Source: Chitinophagaceae bacterium (lineage in GTDB: Bacteria; Bacteroidota; Bacteroidia; Chitinophagales; Chitinophagaceae). From it: a stretch of 57,830 bases of DNA. Both the position numbers and the translations under genes were made by a program. Below are positions 35,906 to 44,972 of the stretch, one piece after another. The notes under the pieces were generated by a model that did no database searches, was not told the DNA's origin, and saw nothing but the letters and a program-made list of their open reading frames with translations. The stretch covers positions 1 through 57,830 of the forward strand of contig CANGIT010000018.1 in the NCBI GenBank assembly GCA_947454155.1, read 5' to 3'. Each line of letters opens with the position of its first letter. The first letter of the stretch is position 1.

Positions 35906-36382
35906 ATGAGAAAATCCTATTGGTTCGTCTGTTGCTTCCTTTTTTTATCTTCAGGCTTGCTGGCCCAGCAGGAGGCCAATCATTCCCCTGCTTCAAAAGA
36001 AAAAATGATTACACCTGAAGTTGACTCCTCTTTAACGATCAAGGAAACGGTATTTGATTTCGGTAAAATTCCTCAGGGGAAACCTGTTCACCATACTTTT
36101 GAAATCGGCAACAGCGGAGCGAAACCGCTTAAACTGGTAAATGTGCAAGCCAGTTGCGGTTGTACAACTCCAGAGTGGGACCATGATAAAGACATCACTC
36201 CGGGAGGCAAAAGCTCCATCCGTGTCGGTTACAATGCAGCGGCCGAAGGACCTTTCAATAAAATCATCACGATAACTTATAACGACAACCAAACCAGACA
36301 GATTTCGATCAAAGGCGAGGTATGGAAAACGCCCTCTGCCAGCGCTCCTGCAAATACTGCCACAAATGATTTGAAAGAATAA
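35906..36382 (+). CDS. DUF1573 domain protein, exported
   Basis: This 158-residue protein has a signal peptide (WFVCCFLFLSSGLLAQQ) and one DUF1573 domain (about 45-140): FDFGKIPQGKPVHHTFEIGN, then the signature ASCGCTTPEW, and a closing beta strand KIITITYNDN. The domain is an immunoglobulin-like fold common in secreted Bacteroidota proteins; its function is not established. A second DUF1573 gene follows after 54 bp, so the two form a tandem pair and probably an operon. Confidence 0.88.
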   Translation: MRKSYWFVCCFLFLSSGLLAQQEANHSPASKEKMITPEVDSSLTIKETVFDFGKIPQGKPVHHTFEIGNSGAKPLKLVNVQASCGCTTPEWDHDKDITPGGKSSIRVGYNAAAEGPFNKIITITYNDNQTRQISIKGEVWKTPSASAPANTATNDLKE

Positions 36383-36436
36383 CCATTATCATTAACTTTG
36401 AAACAAATTTTTTATACAATAAAACAAATCAATACA

Positions 36437-36979
36437 ATGAAAAAATTCATTCTCGCTTTCACGGCTTTAGTGATTACAGCCGGAGCCTTCGCTCAAAAAA
36501 AATCTGACGATGTTGCCAAATTCAAAACCGAGACCATCGACCTGGGAAAACTGAAACAAAACAATCCTCAACCTGCAGTTTTTGAAGTCACCAACATCAG
36601 CAAAGAAAACCTGATCATCGAACAAGCCAACCCCACTTGCGGTTGCACCATCAGTGACTACACCAAAACTCCAATACCCGCAGGCGAAGTAGGTACCATC
36701 AAAGCCACTTACAATGCCAAAAATCTGGGTATGTTTGAAAAACATCTGACCGTGAAATTTGCCGGTTGCGACGACATGAAAAGCATCACCATCAAAGGTG
36801 AGGTAATTGCTGATGAATCTGCAGCAACAGCCGCTCCCGCACCAGCCACTGCTCAAGCTGCAGCTCCTGTAGCAGAAGTTGCTGAAAAAGCACCAGCCGC
36901 CAACGAAAAAGCAGCTCCTGTAAAAGTAGCTCCTGCTAAAAAAGGAAGCACTAAAAGCACTACATTGAAAAAGCCTTAA
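36437..36979 (+). CDS. DUF1573 domain protein with Ala/Pro-rich tail
   Basis: The start is ATG 36437 (MKKFILAFTALVITAGAFAQ, a clear signal peptide); an upstream in-frame ATG at 36398 would hide the signal sequence. The 180-residue protein has one DUF1573 domain (about 25-125) with NPTCGCTISDY, as in its neighbour. A 55-residue low-complexity tail follows, rich in Ala, Pro and Lys (AAPVAEVAEKAPAANEKAAP), ending KKGSTKSTTLKKP. The tail resembles a cell-wall or periplasmic spacer. It is followed by a strong terminator. Confidence 0.87.
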   Translation: MKKFILAFTALVITAGAFAQKKSDDVAKFKTETIDLGKLKQNNPQPAVFEVTNISKENLIIEQANPTCGCTISDYTKTPIPAGEVGTIKATYNAKNLGMFEKHLTVKFAGCDDMKSITIKGEVIADESAATAAPAPATAQAAAPVAEVAEKAPAANEKAAPVKVAPAKKGSTKSTTLKKP

Positions 36980-37001
36980 TTAGCATAATGTACTTGAAGA
37001 G

Positions 37002-37026
37002 AAGCCCGCAACCAGCGGGCTTTTTT
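37002..37026 (+). terminator. Rho-independent terminator after the DUF1573 pair
   Basis: Stem AAGCCCGC / GCGGGCTT with loop AACCA, then a run of T residues, 22 bp after the stop. Confidence 0.92.
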
Positions 37027-37156
37027 ATTACCTAAAAATGTCAGAGGCTGGATTACTGGCCAAACCTTCTTACCATCCCTTTTTACACATTAGCCTCCCT
37101 ATTCATCAGCATATTTCAACGCATCGAATCTATTCTTTCTCTTTTTTCATACCATC

Positions 37157-37306
37157 TCATTATACACATTAGCACATCATCTCATTATCCACATTAGCAT
37201 ACCAACTCATTATCCATATTAGCACATCACTTCATTATCCATATTAGCACATCACCTCATTATCCGCATTAGCACACCAACTCATTATACACATTAGCAC
37301 ACCAAC
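37157..37306. repeat. 25-bp tandem repeat, 6 units
   Basis: Six consecutive 25-bp units start with TCATTAT and contain (A/C)(C/T)ATTAGCA; they differ at a few positions (CACATCACC, CATACCAAC, CACACCAAC endings). Partial matches continue on both sides. There are no spacers, so it is not CRISPR. Together with the octamer array it fills most of the 398-bp gap 36980-37377, which has no ORF. Confidence 0.88.
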
Positions 37307-37328
37307 ACACTATACATCATCATATTTT

Positions 37329-37360
37329 CAAATCATCAAATCATCAAATCTCCAAATCAT
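37329..37360. repeat. Octamer array (CAAATCAT), 4 units
   Basis: Units CAAATCAT, CAAATCAT, CAAATCTC, CAAATCAT in exact phase, ending 5 bp before the -7 box of the aminotransferase gene. The word is shared with 33295-33326. Confidence 0.75.
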
Positions 37361-37365
37361 CCCGC

Positions 37366-37373
37366 TATCTTTG
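37366..37373 (+). promoter_or_regulatory. -7 box TATCTTTG, leaderless arrangement
   Basis: Exact TAnnTTTG match ending only 4 bp before ATG 37378, so transcription would start at or within a base or two of the start codon. The -33 region falls inside the octamer array and shows no TTG. Confidence 0.5.
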
Positions 37374-37377
37374 CCTT

Positions 37378-38574
37378 ATGTTATCCATCAGTCATCGCGG
37401 TCATGCCATGCCCGCCTCCCCGATTCGCAAGCTGGTTCCTTTTGCTGAAGCTGCAAAAAGAAAAGGCGTAAAAGTATATCACCTGAACATCGGACAGCCC
37501 GATATTGAAACACCCAAAGCATGTTTGGATGCGGTAAGAAACAGCGACATGAAAGTGCTGGAATACAGCCACAGCGCAGGCAATGAGAGCTATCGCAAAA
37601 AGCTGTCAGAGTACTATGCCAAAAATGACATCCATGTTTCACCACAGGAAATGATCATCACCACAGGTGGCAGCGAGGCCATCTTGTTTGGCTTCATGGC
37701 TTGTCTCGACCAGGATGACGAAGTGATTGTACCTGAGCCGTTTTATGCCAATTACAATGGCTTCGCCATTCAGGCGGGCGTAAGGGTAGTACCTATCGGC
37801 AGTGATATCGAAACCGGATTTGCGCTACCTCCGATTGCAGATTTTGAAAAAGCCATCACCCCAAAAACAAAAGCCATCATCGTTTGCAACCCCAATAATC
37901 CTACCGGTTATTTGTATAGCGCAGCAGAAATGGAAACGCTGAAAGAAATTGTGATCAAGCACAATCTTTTTCTATTTGCCGACGAAGCTTATCGCGAATT
38001 CTGTTATGAAGGTTCACATACCAGTGCCATGCACCTGAAAGGTACCGAACAAAATGTAATCCTGATGGACACCATCAGCAAAAGATACAGCGCTTGCGGA
38101 GGAAGAATCGGGGCATTTGTTACCAAGAACAAAGAAGCACTGGATGCTGCCATGAAATTTGCTCAGGCCCGACTCAGTCCACCCTATTATGCCCAATTGC
38201 TTGGAGAGGCGGCGGTAGATTTACCGGATGATTATTTCAATGCCACCAAAGCCGAATACAAATTAAGAAGAGATACAATTGTAAAAAGGCTGAACGCCAT
38301 GAACGGGGTGTTTTGTCCCAACCCTGGCGGTGCTTTTTACGCCATGGCCAAGCTGCCCATTGATGACTGTGATAAGTTTTGTCAGTGGCTGCTCGAATCA
38401 TTTTCATACAACAATGCCACCGTGATGCTGGCGCCTGCAACAGGATTTTACAGCACCCCTGGCCGAGGTAAAGATGAGGTAAGATTGGCTTATGTTTTAA
38501 ATACGGAAGCCATTCATCAGGCGATGGATTGTTTGGAAGTGGCCCTCCAACAATATCCGGGCAGAACAATCTGA
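37378..38574 (+). CDS. Aspartate-type pyridoxal-phosphate aminotransferase
   Basis: Fold type I, class I/II aminotransferase of 398 residues. The N-terminal block SPIRKLVPFAEAAKRKG and the substrate loop YHLNIGQPDIETP support the ATG at 37378. Further motifs are TTGGSEAILFGF, VCNPNNPTGYLYS, FADEAYREFCYEG, the PLP lysine in DTISKRYSACGGRIGA, and the substrate Arg in DEVRLAYVL. It is probably an aspartate aminotransferase; related enzymes also use aromatic or branched amino acids. It seems leaderless. It converges on the S9 peptidase gene with 1 bp between stops. Confidence 0.92.
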   Translation: MLSISHRGHAMPASPIRKLVPFAEAAKRKGVKVYHLNIGQPDIETPKACLDAVRNSDMKVLEYSHSAGNESYRKKLSEYYAKNDIHVSPQEMIITTGGSEAILFGFMACLDQDDEVIVPEPFYANYNGFAIQAGVRVVPIGSDIETGFALPPIADFEKAITPKTKAIIVCNPNNPTGYLYSAAEMETLKEIVIKHNLFLFADEAYREFCYEGSHTSAMHLKGTEQNVILMDTISKRYSACGGRIGAFVTKNKEALDAAMKFAQARLSPPYYAQLLGEAAVDLPDDYFNATKAEYKLRRDTIVKRLNAMNGVFCPNPGGAFYAMAKLPIDDCDKFCQWLLESFSYNNATVMLAPATGFYSTPGRGKDEVRLAYVLNTEAIHQAMDCLEVALQQYPGRTI

Positions 38575-38575
38575 A

Positions 38576-40765
38576 TTAATTTTTAGCCCCTGGCGCACAA
38601 TTGGCACGAATGAAATCGGTGTACAATTGCGAGAGATGCTCAGACGTACCCTCGCCTTCACTGATATCATGTGTGCGATTGGGATATTCCATAAAACTGA
38701 ATTTCTTGCCGTATTTCACCAACTCATTGATCAAAGATTCTGAGTTGCTGTAATGTACATTGTCATCACCACTGCCATGTATCAACAATAAGTTTCCCTT
38801 CAACCCTTTGGCGTGGGTAACCGGAGACCCTTTGATGAAATCCTGCATGTTTTCCTGCGGCAATCCCATGTAACGTTCCTGATAAATATTATCGTAATAC
38901 AACAAGTTGGTAACAGGCGCAATAGATACACCCGTTTTGAAAATATCGGGAAACTGAAACATCAAACTCAAAGTGGAAGAACCGCCCCCACTCTTACCCC
39001 AAACGGCCACTCTCTCTTTATCGATGTAGCTGTTTTCCAGCAAAGACCTTACCCCCATGGCCATGTCGCGGATATTGACCTGACCAATTCTTCTGTAAAT
39101 CGCTTTTCTCCAGGCCGCACCTTTTAATGAAGGAGTTCCTCTGTTATCCAAAGCCACCTGGATATACCCTTCATCACTCATACTTCCATTGAAAAGGAAA
39201 TTAACATGATTGCCATATTCATCGCCAACTGTGGCAGCGGCGGGTTCACCATATACATATACTACAAGCGGATATTTTTTTCTGGGGTTGAAATTGGAGG
39301 GCTTGTTGATCCATGCATCCAATTCGATATTGTCCACAGTTTTGATTTTGATATATTCTACGTGAAGAGCGGTATCTTTCACCATATTTCTGGCTATCGA
39401 TTTTTCTGTACTGAAGGGCCTGCATTCCGGCATATTCACCCACTCTTTAACAGGAGGCACATCATGTGAAGAGAAGGTATGCTGTGCGATTTTACCATTT
39501 GGTGAAATAACATATCTATGTGTTCCCTTCAAACTATTGCCACCCACCAACTCTGCCGGTTCATCTTTACTGAATTTATCGAGATTGTTGAGTTGAACAC
39601 GATAGAGGTACAACTGGGTTGCATTATCTGGTGATGCAGAAAAGTATACATAATTATTGACTTCATCTACCGCCAGCAAATTTCCGATGTCGTAATTGCC
39701 TTTTGTCAACAAGGTGCTTGTTTTTCCATCACTGCTGATCTTGTAAAGGTGTCTCCAGCCGTCCTTTTCGCTGATCCAAAGAAAATCAGCTTTGTTGTTT
39801 ACCCAAGTCCACGATGGATCATCTCCATTAATATCTACCCAGGCTTCATCATTTTCGGCCCAGAAAGTGCGGCATACGCCATCTATGGCATTACAGTAAA
39901 TCAACTTACTTTCTTGCTGTTTCCTATCGAGCTGTTGTACCACCAGCTCATTGATATCACTCCATTCCATTCTGGTAATGTAATGCTGACGGGGGTCTCC
40001 TTCTATCTTCATCCATTTGGTATAACTGTTAACCAGAGATACAACACCGATTCTCACTGATGAAGGAGCTTCTCCAACTTTAGGATATTCTACCGGAATG
40101 ATCATGGAATAAACCGAATCGGTATTGTTGATCATATAAAAATCGCGGGTTTGCGTGGCATCCACTTGCCAGTAAGCGATAGATTTGCCGTCTGGCGACC
40201 ATCTGAAACCATCGCGCAGCGAGAATTCTTCCTCATATACCCAATCGAAAGTACCATTGATCATTTTTCGTGTGCCGTCCACCGTTAGTTTCTTGATGTT
40301 GCCGGTCTGTACATCTTCACTGAACAGGTTGTGCTCGCTTACATAGGCCACATTTTTTCCGTCGGGAGAGAACTTAGCAAACATCAGCGACTGTGAAGGA
40401 AGCGTTTTCCCCAACGGCTTCAGTTCATTTTTTATCAGATCGAGCACCCAGTAATCACCGCGTGTGTTCGCTCGCCATACTCTAGCCGTATTGACAAACA
40501 AAAGCACTTTATTATTATCATTACTGAATGAGAAAGATTGTGGCATCAATGACAACGCAGCACCTTTAGGTGTCATTTGTTCTTTTGTCACCAGCACCGT
40601 GCGGATATCTTTCTTAGGATCAATCTTTACAATCTGCCCATTTTCAATTTTCATATAACTATTCCCGTCTTTTGTCCAGTTAATTTGCAACTGTGCTTTT
40701 AATATAAAAACAGTACCTAAAATGAAGACGAGTAAAATCAGTGTAGTTTTTATTGTATGCCTCAT
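38576..40765 (-). CDS. S9 family peptidase (dipeptidyl peptidase IV-like), exported
   Basis: The start is ATG 40765, giving the signal peptide MRHTIKTTLILLVFILGTVF; a longer frame from 40813 would place it internally. The 729-residue protein has a DPP-IV N-terminal beta-propeller (about 40-480, with GFRWSPDGKSIAYWQVD) and an alpha/beta-hydrolase domain. The nucleophile motif is WGKSGGGSST (Ser), with the Asp in GSGDDNVHYSNSE and the His in YPNRTHDISEG. The double-Glu motif YEEEF near DWVYEEEFSLRDG, which binds the free amino terminus of substrates, is present. Expected role: release of X-Pro dipeptides in the periplasm. Confidence 0.94.
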   Translation of the reverse strand: MRHTIKTTLILLVFILGTVFILKAQLQINWTKDGNSYMKIENGQIVKIDPKKDIRTVLVTKEQMTPKGAALSLMPQSFSFSNDNNKVLLFVNTARVWRANTRGDYWVLDLIKNELKPLGKTLPSQSLMFAKFSPDGKNVAYVSEHNLFSEDVQTGNIKKLTVDGTRKMINGTFDWVYEEEFSLRDGFRWSPDGKSIAYWQVDATQTRDFYMINNTDSVYSMIIPVEYPKVGEAPSSVRIGVVSLVNSYTKWMKIEGDPRQHYITRMEWSDINELVVQQLDRKQQESKLIYCNAIDGVCRTFWAENDEAWVDINGDDPSWTWVNNKADFLWISEKDGWRHLYKISSDGKTSTLLTKGNYDIGNLLAVDEVNNYVYFSASPDNATQLYLYRVQLNNLDKFSKDEPAELVGGNSLKGTHRYVISPNGKIAQHTFSSHDVPPVKEWVNMPECRPFSTEKSIARNMVKDTALHVEYIKIKTVDNIELDAWINKPSNFNPRKKYPLVVYVYGEPAAATVGDEYGNHVNFLFNGSMSDEGYIQVALDNRGTPSLKGAAWRKAIYRRIGQVNIRDMAMGVRSLLENSYIDKERVAVWGKSGGGSSTLSLMFQFPDIFKTGVSIAPVTNLLYYDNIYQERYMGLPQENMQDFIKGSPVTHAKGLKGNLLLIHGSGDDNVHYSNSESLINELVKYGKKFSFMEYPNRTHDISEGEGTSEHLSQLYTDFIRANCAPGAKN

Positions 40766-40832
40766 GAACTTATAAAATTTCTGTATTAAAAAATTATCGG
40801 CTAAAATAAGCAAATAGTTACTGACTCACTCG

Positions 40833-40860
40833 TTGCAGAGTAAAAAGAAACCTAATTTTG
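40833..40860 (+). promoter_or_regulatory. Candidate promoter of the S4-domain gene
   Basis: TTG at 40833-40835 and TAATTTTG at 40853-40860 with 17 bp between them, slightly short of the common 19-21. The ATG follows at 40878. Confidence 0.45.
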
Positions 40861-40877
40861 CCTTCATTGATTTCCCT

Positions 40878-41261
40878 ATGCATCAGGAAAAATTAAGAAT
40901 AGACAAATACCTCTGGGCCATACGCCTATTTAAAACCAGAACACTGGCCGCATCCGCCTGCGAATCGGGCAAGGTGAAATGTATGGGCGATAACGTGAAA
41001 GCCGCCAAAGCGGTTCGTGTAGGCGAGGAATATGAAATCAAAACATCAGCTCGCAAATGGGTGATCAAAGTGAATGCGCTGCTGAGCAGTCGGGTGCAAT
41101 ACAAGGAAGCCATCACTTTTTATACAGACATCACACCGGCTGAAGAAATAGAAAGAATACGTTTTGAGGCCGCAGTATTTCATACCGGAAAAAGACTCAG
41201 TAAAATTGGCCGTCCCACCAAAAAAGACAAAAGAGACCTGGATGAGTTTTTGGAAGGATAA
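40878..41261 (+). CDS. S4 domain RNA-binding protein (Hsp15-like)
   Basis: The 127-residue protein has an S4 domain at residues about 5-65: LRIDKYLWAIRLFKTRTLAA, ACESGKVKCMG and the VRVGEEYEIK turn, as in Hsp15 (HslR), which binds stalled 50S subunits carrying nascent chains. The C-terminal tail RLSKIGRPTKKDKRDLDEFL is basic and typical. A frame open from TTG 40833 extends through the promoter, so ATG 40878 is preferred. It is followed by trmD 51 bp downstream. Confidence 0.9.
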   Translation: MHQEKLRIDKYLWAIRLFKTRTLAASACESGKVKCMGDNVKAAKAVRVGEEYEIKTSARKWVIKVNALLSSRVQYKEAITFYTDITPAEEIERIRFEAAVFHTGKRLSKIGRPTKKDKRDLDEFLEG

Positions 41262-41312
41262 AAAATCACCTCATCATAACACTTTTTCGATTTACAATTA
41301 ACCATTCATCTC

Positions 41313-41987
41313 ATGACTATAGACATCATCAGCGTTGTGCCAGATTTACTCAATGGCCCCTTCTCACATTCCATCATGAAGAGGGCGCAAGACAAAGGAC
41401 TGTTGCAAGTTAATGTCATCAACCTCAGAGCATACACCACTTACGCTCGAGCCCAGGTTGACGATTATCCATTTGGAGGCGGAGCAGGCATGGTGATGAT
41501 GATTGAACCCTTGGTGAATGCAGTGGAGGATCTTCAAAAAAACAAAATTTACGACGACATCATTTTTCTCACGCCCGACGGCGAAACCTTCCACCAGAAG
41601 ATGGCCAATGCCCTTTCGCTAAAGAACAATCTGCTGATGATTTGCGGACATTACAAAGGTGTAGACCAACGGTTCAGAGACCATTTTGTGACCAAGGAAA
41701 TTTCCATCGGAGATTATGTACTCAGTGGAGGAGAGCTGGCAGCAGCGGTGCTTACAGATGCCATCGGCCGACTGATTCCGGGCGTATTGAATGATGAAAC
41801 TTCTGCGTTAAGCGACTCTTTCCAGGATAATCTTTTAGCGCCGCCGGTATATACCAGGCCAGAAGTGTATAGATCATGGAGAGTACCGGAAGTATTGATG
41901 AGTGGCAACCATCGGCTGATTGAAGAATGGCGTCATGAACAATCCATTAGCCGGACAGCGGCAAGGAGGCCCGACCTGTTGGATTAG
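41313..41987 (+). CDS. trmD: tRNA (guanine37-N1)-methyltransferase
   Basis: SPOUT-family enzyme that methylates G37 next to the anticodon. The 224-residue length is normal. Motifs are [14 protein letters not shown], the [14 protein letters not shown] loop, LTPDGETF, the trefoil-knot SAM site [11 protein letters not shown] and [10 protein letters not shown], and the C-terminal [12 protein letters not shown]. The rpsP, rimM and rplS genes that flank trmD in many genomes are absent here. Its last 4 bp overlap the convergent methyltransferase gene. Confidence 0.96.
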   Translation: MTIDIISVVPDLLNGPFSHSIMKRAQDKGLLQVNVINLRAYTTYARAQVDDYPFGGGAGMVMMIEPLVNAVEDLQKNKIYDDIIFLTPDGETFHQKMANALSLKNNLLMICGHYKGVDQRFRDHFVTKEISIGDYVLSGGELAAAVLTDAIGRLIPGVLNDETSALSDSFQDNLLAPPVYTRPEVYRSWRVPEVLMSGNHRLIEEWRHEQSISRTAARRPDLLD

Positions 41988-42646
41988 TTTTTCCTTACAT
42001 AGACAAACTCTGCGAAACCCAGTAAATCCCAGAAAATATTGCCTTGCAACTTTTTGCCACGCAGCCAAAAACTCAAGATACGAATTGGCATGGCCATGAT
42101 GAACCATAGATTTCTTCTGGTTCCGGATTTGAGAATGGTAAACCCGGCCGATTCAAATAACTGGGTTAATTCCGGTACCGAGTAAACCCTCACATGGGTA
42201 GTATCATCATGAAAATTCAAGGTGCCATGCATGGAAGGCAAGGTGGTACTTTTTTTACCCGGATATTCGATGTACATGTATCCACCCGATTTCAACTTTG
42301 GCATCAACTGCCTGATCACTTCATCGCCATTGAAAAGATGTTCGATAACATGCACCATCCAGATGCCATCAAAATAATCATCAGGAATCACTTCCATCTT
42401 TAACTTCGTGAGGTCCATCTCATAAAAAGCATCCATTAGGGCAAAATCATCGGCGCTGTTGTTGTACTCGCGCTCCAGATCCACACCATGATATTCGCAT
42501 TGCGGAAATACATTTTTGATTTTGGAAGCTGAATGATTACCGGCGCCAATGTCCAGCAAACGAAATTTTTGATGGGAGAAAGACCGCTTCATAAAAGCAA
42601 TCTTACTGACAAATGAAGAAGCTATAGCACTGAGTCGCATACGCAA
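41984..42646 (-). CDS. Class I SAM-dependent methyltransferase
   Basis: The 220-residue methyltransferase has motif [15 protein letters not shown] (about 30-43), the acidic YHGVDLE strand end, a motif IV-like [12 protein letters not shown] and the EYPGKKS segment. It resembles glycan or small-molecule methyltransferases of the Methyltransf_11 type, substrate unknown. It converges on trmD (4-bp overlap). The N-terminus is hydrophobic and basic but is not a signal peptide. The gene is flanked by the divergent adenine deaminase gene. Confidence 0.8.
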   Translation of the reverse strand: MRMRLSAIASSFVSKIAFMKRSFSHQKFRLLDIGAGNHSASKIKNVFPQCEYHGVDLEREYNNSADDFALMDAFYEMDLTKLKMEVIPDDYFDGIWMVHVIEHLFNGDEVIRQLMPKLKSGGYMYIEYPGKKSTTLPSMHGTLNFHDDTTHVRVYSVPELTQLFESAGFTILKSGTRRNLWFIMAMPIRILSFWLRGKKLQGNIFWDLLGFAEFVYVRKN

Positions 42647-42767
42647 ATATAAGTGTAATGAAGAGTAAATTTACAACACCTCATTTATTCTGTGAACCCG
42701 AAAGTGCTGAATAAAAAATGTAACTTCCTGCCTCATTTTATCATCTTTTAATAGTAAAACAATACCG

Positions 42768-44399
42768 ATGAACAGTTTCACCATCACCGGCAACATTGTG
42801 GATGCAGTGCAAAAGGAAATCAGCTGGGGCCGTGTGACAGTCAGCAAGGGCATCATCATCCTCATAGAGAAATTGGAAAAAGAAAGAAAGGAAGATGCTT
42901 ACCTCATACCCGGTTTCATCGATAGTCATGTGCATATTGAAAGCTCCATGCTGGTGCCTTCTGAATTTGCGCGCATGGCGGTAGTACATGGCACTGTAGG
43001 TACCATCAGCGATCCTCATGAAATTGGTAACGTATGTGGTGTGGATGGCGTGAAATATATGATTGAAAATGCCGCCACAGTTCCTTTCAAATGCAGATTT
43101 GGTGCACCCAGCTGCGTACCGGCAACCGGCTTTGAAACTGCCGGAGCGGAAATCAATGTGCATGATGTTGAACTACTTTTGAACCTGCCGGAAATCTCCT
43201 ACCTAAGCGAAATGATGAATTACCCCGGTGTCTTATATAATGAGGAGAGCGTTTTACAAAAAATTGCCGCGGCCCAAAAACTCAATAAGCCGGTAGATGG
43301 CCATGCGCCCGGTTTGCGCGGTGATGCAGTTCAACAATACATCAACGCCGGCATCACCACCGATCACGAATGCTTTACGGCGGAGGAAGCCCTGGATAAG
43401 TTGCAGCGAGGAATGAAAATTCTGATTCGGGAAGGAAGTGCTGCCAGAAACTTTGAAGCTCTTATCGACTTACTCCACGATCACGAAGACAGCATGATGT
43501 TTTGCAGCGACGACAAGCATCCCGACAGTTTGGCCGAAGGACATATCAACGAACTTTGCGCTCGTGCAGTGGCCAAAGGCATCGATGTGTTCAAAGTACT
43601 GAAAGCCGCCTGCATCAACCCTGTAAAGCACTACAAAATGAACGTGGGCCAATTGATGAACAATGATCCTGCGGATTTGGTCATTGTAAAAGACCTCATC
43701 CATTTTCAAGTTTTGCAGACTTATATCGACGGTGTGCTGGTGGCCGAAAATGGTAGCAGCAATATTCAATCTCAACAAATAAATCTCATCAATAATTTCA
43801 ACTGCTCCCCCATTTCAAAAAATGATCTAATTGTTGATAATAATGGAGAAGAACAAATCAGTGTCATCGAAGCATTGGATGGACAGCTGATTACAGAACA
43901 CCTGCAATTCACGCCATTGGTGAAGGAAAATGAAATTATAGCCGACACAGCAAGAGACTTGCTGAAAATTGTAGTCGTCAACCGCTATCATCAGGCGCCT
44001 ATTGCAAAAGCATTCATTAAAAATATCGGATTGAAAAAAGGTGCCATCGCCTCCTCCGTGGCGCACGACAGTCATAATATTGTAGCAGTGGGATCAAACG
44101 ACGAAGATCTTTGCAAAGCCATCAACGCTGTCATCGATTGTGGCGGAGGCATCAGCGCAGTCCATCAACATGAAATAAAATTGCTTTCGCTGCCCATTGC
44201 CGGTTTGATGAGCGACAAAGACGGATACGAAGTGGCAAAAGATTATACGGCAATTGACCTCTATGTGAAAGATGAATTAGGCAGTACACTTAAAGCCCCA
44301 TTCATGACGCTTTCTTTCATGGCATTGCTGGTGATACCCAAGCTGAAACTCAGTGATAAAGGTTTATTCAACGGCGACCGTTTCTGTTTTGTTGATTGA
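42768..44399 (+). CDS. ade: Adenine deaminase
   Basis: Amidohydrolase that converts adenine to hypoxanthine in purine salvage. The 543-residue protein has the metal-binding [14 protein letters not shown] (about 47-60), [13 protein letters not shown], the DGHAPGLRG loop, [13 protein letters not shown], and the metal Asp in [10 protein letters not shown]. The C-terminal domain has [15 protein letters not shown] and [12 protein letters not shown], also typical. The enzyme could act on adenine released by the AMP nucleosidase at 18.3 kb. Start at ATG 42768. Its stop is followed immediately by the stop of the convergent lipoprotein gene. Confidence 0.95.
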   Translation: MNSFTITGNIVDAVQKEISWGRVTVSKGIIILIEKLEKERKEDAYLIPGFIDSHVHIESSMLVPSEFARMAVVHGTVGTISDPHEIGNVCGVDGVKYMIENAATVPFKCRFGAPSCVPATGFETAGAEINVHDVELLLNLPEISYLSEMMNYPGVLYNEESVLQKIAAAQKLNKPVDGHAPGLRGDAVQQYINAGITTDHECFTAEEALDKLQRGMKILIREGSAARNFEALIDLLHDHEDSMMFCSDDKHPDSLAEGHINELCARAVAKGIDVFKVLKAACINPVKHYKMNVGQLMNNDPADLVIVKDLIHFQVLQTYIDGVLVAENGSSNIQSQQINLINNFNCSPISKNDLIVDNNGEEQISVIEALDGQLITEHLQFTPLVKENEIIADTARDLLKIVVVNRYHQAPIAKAFIKNIGLKKGAIASSVAHDSHNIVAVGSNDEDLCKAINAVIDCGGGISAVHQHEIKLLSLPIAGLMSDKDGYEVAKDYTAIDLYVKDELGSTLKAPFMTLSFMALLVIPKLKLSDKGLFNGDRFCFVD

Positions 44400-44816
44400 T
44401 TACTTGTCGGCTTCAGCTTCCATCACTGTTACCTTTACGACCTTGGTTTCCTTGGGAGCAAAATATTTAGATTTAAAATCGACAGCTGAGGAAGGATGTA
44501 CAATGTCTTTAATGGGGTAAATGTCCGATTCCAATACAGCTCCTGCCTGATTGAGGAAAACAATTTTCAAGCCAATGTTCTTGTAAGCCACCAGTGTTGC
44601 CACATTGCTTACTTTTCCACTCACCACCATTTGTCCAATGATGTTTTTTTTATGGGATGATGACACGGTCAAAAAACGTGATGGTGTTTTTCTTTCGATA
44701 TCCGCTATGGTCTCTTTGCTATTTTGATAAGCAGAGTCACTGCTTTTAGCATTCCGGGATTTACAGGAAACAAGCAATGTGATGACCGTAAAAAAAACCA
44801 GCAATATTCTGTTCAT
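44400..44816 (-). CDS. Small lipoprotein of unknown function
   Basis: The start at ATG 44816 gives MNRILLVFFTVITLLVSCKS, a lipoprotein signal with lipobox LLVSC; upstream in-frame Met codons would bury it. The 138-residue protein has a beta-rich mature part with TPSRFLTVSSSHKKNIIGQM and a VSGKVSNVATLVAYKNIGLKI block. This pattern (transport or extension-type Ig-like fold with KVTNVAT...YKN..) suggests an interaction domain. I do not know its function. It is probably monocistronic. Confidence 0.72.
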   Translation of the reverse strand: MNRILLVFFTVITLLVSCKSRNAKSSDSAYQNSKETIADIERKTPSRFLTVSSSHKKNIIGQMVVSGKVSNVATLVAYKNIGLKIVFLNQAGAVLESDIYPIKDIVHPSSAVDFKSKYFAPKETKVVKVTVMEAEADK

Positions 44817-44972
44817 AAAAGAAGGAGATGTTTGATGAGATGTATGACGCATCATGAAGGTCATTCTGATGCTGCCGGATTCAAAAATAATGTTCCTGTC
44901 TTATTTTTAATTAGATTTGTTTGTTAAACAATTACAACCGGGAGCATCAAATCCCCCAACAAATTTTCATTT

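Noticed and set aside
37157..37306. CRISPR array
   Set aside because: Units are contiguous 25-bp copies without unique spacers and no cas gene is present.
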